A DNA stretch of 8,544 nucleotides from [Eubacterium] saphenum (GTDB lineage: Bacteria > Bacillota > Clostridia > Oscillospirales > Ruminococcaceae): the NCBI GenBank assembly GCA_004554555.1, contig SFLN01000086.1, forward strand, positions 1 through 8,544. Direction: 5' to 3'. Below are positions 5,602 to 8,544 of the stretch, piece by piece. Positions within the stretch are counted from its first letter, which is position 1; every line of letters starts with the position of its first letter. The position numbers and the translations under genes are program-made. The notes beneath the pieces were generated by a model. It was not told the origin of the DNA, did no database searches, and saw only the letters and a list, made by a program, of their open reading frames with translations.

Positions 5602-6046
5602 GAACCAGTTCCCCGAGCGGCTTGATGGGATTTGCGCGGCTGATTTGGGGCGGCTCTTGCCGGTGAACAAAAAACGCGCGGAGGGGATTTCGGCATAGCG
5701 CCGAACCAGTTCCCCGAGCGGATTGGCGGGATTTGCGCGGCTGATTTGGGGCGGCTCTTTGCAGTGAACGAAAAACGGGCTGGAGTGGATTTCGACAGAG
5801 CGCTGAACCAGTTCCCAGAGCGGCTTGGCGGAATTTGCGCGGCTGATTTGGGGCGGCTCTTGCCGGTGAACAAAAAACGCGCGGGAGTGGATTTCGGCAT
5901 AGCGCTGAACCAGTTCCCCGAGCGGCTTGACGGGATTTGCGCGGTTGATGTCGGGCAGCTCTTGACGGTGAACGAAAACGGGCGGGAGTGGATTTCGACA
6001 GAGCGCTGAACCCGCTGCTCAAGCGGCTTGACGGTGAATGGCGCAG
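5602..6046. repeat. ~102-bp tandem repeat, four copies plus a partial one
   Basis: Units start with GAACC at 5602, 5703, 5805, 5907 and 6008 (partial), giving periods of 101, 102, 102 and 101 bp. Each contains GAGCGGCTTG, a TTTGCGCGG stretch and TGATTTGGGGCGGCTC or a variant. Copies 1 and 3 share AACAAAAAACGCGCGG and CGGCATAGCGC, while copies 2 and 4 share AACGAAAA, CGGGC and CGACAGAGCGC, so the array has an ABAB pattern with a ~204-bp higher-order unit. The 101-bp steps break any reading frame, so this is not a repetitive protein gene. It fills the space between the B and C subunit genes. Confidence 0.85.
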
Positions 6047-6086
6047 AATTTGTTAAGGAAAACCCACCTTTTGATAAGGAGAAAAA

Positions 6087-7010
6087 ATGAAGAAAATTCC
6101 GTTTTTGGCAATAATCACAGCGTTTCTTTTCACGGGCTGCGCCGACGCGACAGACCTCGGAAACCGCGCTATAATACAGGCTGCCGCGATTGACTATGAC
6201 GATGGCTACCGCGTTTCGGCACTGCTTTTTTCGAGCGGGGGAGCGGGTTCGGACGTTATCGACGCGTCGCAGGAGAATGTGATTAAGGTTGTGGGCACGG
6301 GAAAAACGCTTGCCGAGGCTGTGGACAACCTCTCGCTGGTTGACGGGAAAAAGATTTATATGAGCGAAACAAAGCTGCTGGTGCTGGGGGACGGCTTTTC
6401 CGAGGAGAGCGTGACGGACGCGCTGAACACGCTGTACTACGACCTTCGGTGCAGTCTGAATATGCCCGTGTGCTGCGCGGAGAACGCGGAGTTTCTTACG
6501 GATTTGCAGTTCACCGAGGGCATAACGTCCGCCGAGAAGCCGCTTTCGATGATTGAAAATGCGCACGAGCTTGGCGTTTCCCCGAAAACCACGCTGCTTG
6601 ACCTGTTCGCCGACGCTTCTGCGAAACGCACCTCGCTTATCCCAATGTTCAAGCCGAGCGAAAACGGACGCGGTATGACCTCGGCTGAGGACGGGGAAAC
6701 GGCGGTGCTGTCGGGTTGTCGGGTGTTGGAGAACGGCTTTCTCACGAGCACCTTCGACCAAAGGCAAACCGTGAGCCTGCTTCTCAAGGGCAACAAAACC
6801 GACCATATCGCGCTGAATTACGTTTTCAGGGGCGAGGAGAAAACCTGCGAGGCGTACGCGATTAAGGTGCTTGATGAGGTTGACGATTTCGGGCACTCGT
6901 GGACTGTACGGGCGAAATTCCGCAGCAGAACCGGCGGCAAAATCCCCGACGATGAACGCGAACCCGCTTTGCAAGCGCTTGTACAGGCAGTCCGCGGGAT
7001 TGATTATTGA
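6087..7010 (+). CDS. Germinant receptor subunit C lipoprotein (Ger(x)C family)
   Basis: Subunit C of the receptor, a lipoprotein anchored on the outer face of the inner spore membrane. A lipoprotein signal is clear: MKK, a hydrophobic stretch, then FTGC with the lipidated Cys at 18. Family features follow: DLGNRAIIQAAAIDYDDGYRV (23-43), the typical 'D-x-NxA...aiD' segment; GTGKTLAEAVDNLS (70-83) and KKIYMSETKLLVLGD (88-102), matching the conserved 'gkt...a...l' and 'y.s..k.lviG' region; and a C-terminal domain (~205-300). At 307 residues it is shorter than the usual 350-400, missing part of the C-terminal domain. AAGGAG precedes the ATG at good spacing. The last 50 nt of the gene are the first copy of a repeat that continues downstream, so the C-terminus (PALQALVQAVRGIDY) may have been created by, or given rise to, that repeat. 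Confidence 0.87.
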   Translation: MKKIPFLAIITAFLFTGCADATDLGNRAIIQAAAIDYDDGYRVSALLFSSGGAGSDVIDASQENVIKVVGTGKTLAEAVDNLSLVDGKKIYMSETKLLVLGDGFSEESVTDALNTLYYDLRCSLNMPVCCAENAEFLTDLQFTEGITSAEKPLSMIENAHELGVSPKTTLLDLFADASAKRTSLIPMFKPSENGRGMTSAEDGETAVLSGCRVLENGFLTSTFDQRQTVSLLLKGNKTDHIALNYVFRGEEKTCEAYAIKVLDEVDDFGHSWTVRAKFRSRTGGKIPDDEREPALQALVQAVRGIDY

Positions 7011-7222
7011 GCGAAATCTGCGCGATTTTTCGGGAATTTGGCTGCGCAAAAACTTTGCCCGATAACCGCAAACCCGCTCTGCAAGCGCTCTCACAGACTG
7101 ACTGTTGGACAAAATCTGCACGCCTTTCGGGAATTTGGCTGCGCGAAAACTTCACACGATAATCGCGAACCCGCTCTGCAAGCGCTCTCGCGGGCTGACC
7201 ACGAGGATTGATTATAGAGCGA
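6961..7222. repeat. ~100-bp imperfect repeat starting inside the C-subunit gene
   Basis: AACCCGCT...GCAAGCGCT begins copies at 6961, 7071 and 7168 (steps of 110 and 97 bp). Copies 1 and 2 share TTTCGGGAATTTGGCTGCGC (around 7027 and 7125). Copies 1 and 3 share GATTGATTAT(T/A)GAGCGAAA (around 7000 and 7207), which in copy 1 includes the gene's own stop codon. Copy 2 lacks that part. No gene lies between 7011 and the reductase start. Confidence 0.75.
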
Positions 7223-7242
7223 AAAATATTCAAAAAATCTAC

Positions 7243-7271
7243 TTGCAGACGCGCGAAAACTATGCTATAAT
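7243..7271 (+). promoter_or_regulatory. Sigma-A promoter of the aldo/keto reductase gene
   Basis: TTGCAG (7243-7248) is followed after exactly 17 nt by a perfect -10, TATAAT (7266-7271). Transcription would start near 7278, only ~26 nt before the start codon, leaving little room for leader regulation. It lies just after the last repeat copy and makes the reductase independent of the ger genes. Confidence 0.8.
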
Positions 7272-7303
7272 GGAGTATAGACTAGTTTTAAGGAGTGGAT
7301 AAA

Positions 7304-8155
7304 ATGAACACGATTAACGATTGCTACACGCTGAAAAACGGCGTGAAAATCCCGTGCATTGGCTTTGGAACGTGGCAGACGCCGAACGGTGACGAGGGTG
7401 TAAATTCCGTGCTTTGCGCGCTCGAGGCGGGCTACACGCACATCGACACCGCCGAGGGCTACGAAAACGAAGAAAGCGTTGGTCTGGCGGTGAGGAAGAG
7501 CGGTATCCCGCGCGAGAAGCTGTTTATCACGTCAAAGCTGTGGAACGATATGCACGGCTACGAAAACACGCTTGCGGCTTTTGAGAAAACGCTGGAAAAG
7601 CTCGGCACGGATTATCTCGATTTGTTCCTCATTCACTGGCCGAATCCGCTGAAATACCGCGATTGCTGGCAGGAGGCGAACGCGGGGACTTGGCGCGCGT
7701 TTGAGGAGCTGTACGAGGCGAAGAAAATCCGCGCTATCGGTCTGAGCAACTTCCGTCCTCACCACATCGACGAGCTGATGAAAACGGCGAAAATTGCGCC
7801 GATGGTGAACCAAATCAGACTTTGCCCCGGGGACACGCAGGACGAACTTGTCGCGTACTGCCGCGAGCGGGGGATTTTGCTTGAAGCGTACAGCCCGCTT
7901 GGTACGGGGAAAATCTTTGCGGTACCCGAGATGCAGCAGCTTGCGGAGAAATACGGGCGGTCCGTCGCGCAGATTTGCATACGGTGGAGCTTGCAGCGCG
8001 GTTATTTGCCGCTGCCGAAGTCGGTTACTCCCGAGCGTATTCGGGAGAACGCGAACGTTTTCGATTTTGAGTTGTCGGAGGAAGACGTGGAGCTGATTGC
8101 GGGACTTACGGGCTGTGCGGGAGTTGAGCGCGACCCCGATACCGCGCCGTTTTGA
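7304..8155 (+). CDS. Aldo/keto reductase (2,5-diketogluconate reductase-like, AKR family)
   Basis: Cytosolic NAD(P)H-dependent oxidoreductase that reduces aldehydes or ketones; the true substrate is unknown. It is 283 residues, a normal length. The (beta/alpha)8 fold signatures are in order: GFGTWQT (20-26), THIDTAEGYENEESVG (45-60), LFITSKLW (73-80), DLFLIHWP (106-113), IGLSNF (145-150), VNQIRLCPG (168-176), EAYSPLGTG (194-202) and LPKSVTPERIRENA (237-250). The catalytic tetrad is complete: D48, Y53, K78, H111. K239-S240 and R246 lie where the family binds the cofactor phosphate, suggesting NADPH. VNQIRLCPG replaces the more common VNQIE(F/L)HP. The start is ATG 7304, 8 nt after AAGGAG; the in-frame GTG at 7295 overlaps that site and is unlikely. 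It has its own promoter and terminator. Confidence 0.95.
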   Translation: MNTINDCYTLKNGVKIPCIGFGTWQTPNGDEGVNSVLCALEAGYTHIDTAEGYENEESVGLAVRKSGIPREKLFITSKLWNDMHGYENTLAAFEKTLEKLGTDYLDLFLIHWPNPLKYRDCWQEANAGTWRAFEELYEAKKIRAIGLSNFRPHHIDELMKTAKIAPMVNQIRLCPGDTQDELVAYCRERGILLEAYSPLGTGKIFAVPEMQQLAEKYGRSVAQICIRWSLQRGYLPLPKSVTPERIRENANVFDFELSEEDVELIAGLTGCAGVERDPDTAPF

Positions 8156-8190
8156 GTTCAAATTCTGCGGTTCAACTTCATCGATAATAG

Positions 8191-8225
8191 AAAAACTAGG
8201 GCTGTCTTCACGACAGCCTTTTTTT
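8191..8225 (+). terminator. Intrinsic terminator of the reductase gene
   Basis: GGCTGTC (8200-8206) pairs with GACAGCC (8212-8218) around TTCAC, followed by seven T (8219-8225) and preceded by an A-run. It lies about 45 nt past the reductase stop codon. Confidence 0.9.
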
Positions 8226-8242
8226 GAGCGCGTTTTATTGAA

Positions 8243-8286
8243 TTGTAACCAAATTGTAACCAAATTGTAACTGCTTTGTAATTGCA
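8243..8286 (+). promoter_or_regulatory. Four direct repeats at 11-bp spacing, likely response-regulator operator
   Basis: TTGTAACC, TTGTAACC, TTGTAACT and TTGTAATT begin at 8243, 8254, 8265 and 8276, each exactly 11 bp apart, so all face the same side of the helix. The last copy runs into the -35 box. Direct repeats at 11-bp pitch next to or over the -35 are the layout of binding sites for OmpR/PhoB-family activators; Pho boxes of several phyla have this pitch. Which regulator binds here is inference. Confidence 0.65.
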
Positions 8287-8310
8287 TTTGCCAAACAAAC
8301 GTGCTATAAT
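8282..8310 (+). promoter_or_regulatory. Promoter of the lipoprotein gene
   Basis: TTGCAT (8282-8287), then exactly 17 nt, then a perfect TATAAT (8305-8310). The -35 overlaps the fourth 11-bp repeat, as in activator-dependent promoters. The leader would be about 50 nt. Confidence 0.75.
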
Positions 8311-8367
8311 ATTTTCATAAGGATACAATTCAACCTCAGCACAAATTATAGAAAGGATTTAGCATTT

Positions 8368-8544
8368 ATGAAAAAACAAATTGCGGCAATTTTATCGGCA
8401 ACACTTATTCTCGCAAGTCTGACAGGCTGTTCAAACGGCACGGAAAGCTCGGGTGAAAGCAGCTCCGAGAGCGATTTCAGCTCCGTGACAAGCTCCGGCG
8501 AAAGCGATTTTTTCGGTTCTTCCGAGGAACAAAGCTCGGCGGTT
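8368..8544 (+). CDS. Secreted lipoprotein, N-terminal part only (gene runs off the window)
   Basis: Only the first 59 codons are present. They encode a clear lipoprotein signal: MKKQ, a hydrophobic stretch AAILSATLILASL, and the lipobox LTGC with the lipidated Cys at 21. A Ser/Glu/Gly-rich linker (22-59) follows, typical of clostridial surface lipoproteins, including substrate-binding proteins of ABC transporters. The start is ATG with AAAGGA 10 nt upstream. No functional domain is visible yet. The 11-bp operator repeats at its promoter make a phosphate-binding protein (PstS) one candidate, but this rests on the promoter alone; any other solute-binding or surface lipoprotein would fit the visible sequence. 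Confidence 0.85.
   Translation, partial: MKKQIAAILSATLILASLTGCSNGTESSGESSSESDFSSVTSSGESDFFGSSEEQSSAV

Noticed and set aside
5496..7121. A 541-codon open frame on the minus strand with apparent 34-residue repeats
   Set aside because: It is antisense to the well-supported C-subunit gene and then runs through the 102-bp array. Several other frames on both strands are also open there because the unit lacks stops, and the 101-bp steps do not keep a frame. No ribosome site or protein family fits.
7532..8287. 251-codon minus-strand frame
   Set aside because: It lies antisense to the aldo/keto reductase, which has complete catalytic residues, and crosses its terminator and the next promoter region.

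Overview
The window looks like chromosomal DNA of an anaerobic, endospore-forming Bacillota, most likely a gut-type Clostridia/Oscillospiraceae relative. The reasons are a complete GerA-type germinant-receptor gene set (A, B and C subunits), Firmicutes-style Shine-Dalgarno sites and sigma-A promoters, roughly half G+C, and clostridial-style lipoproteins. No genus can be named from the sequence alone.

Layout. Positions 1-584 hold no convincing gene but an unusual array of palindromes: four 'dyads' made of a triloop-type hairpin followed by a second hairpin of exactly 33 nt, plus two further hairpins. A bidirectional terminator (585-617) ends a minus-strand gene for an AI-2E/PerM-family membrane protein (626-2104), which has a good sigma-A promoter (2162-2190). 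Divergently, the plus strand carries the germinant receptor genes: A subunit (2277-3761), a 46-residue small ORF (4299-4439) overlapping the B-subunit permease gene (4436-5353) by ATGA, and the C-subunit lipoprotein (6087-7010). A possible forespore (sigma-F/G) promoter lies at 2210-2238.

The three ger genes are not tightly packed. Each gap is filled by a different repeat family: a GTAGACA-rich, partly mirror-symmetric element (3767-4266), a ~102-bp tandem array with ABAB higher-order structure (5602-6046, with degenerate relatives from 5345), and a ~100-bp repeat (6961-7222). The last two share sequence with the 3' part of the gene just upstream, so repeat and gene end appear to have a common origin.

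After the ger region come an aldo/keto reductase (7304-8155) with its own sigma-A promoter and intrinsic terminator, and then the start of a lipoprotein gene (8368-end). That gene's promoter carries four TTGTAA-type repeats at exact 11-bp spacing running into the -35 box, the geometry expected of an OmpR/PhoB-family activator.

How the genes work together: subunits A, B and C should form one inner spore-membrane receptor that senses a small-molecule germinant. The AI-2E-family protein, the reductase and the final lipoprotein look like separate transcription units.
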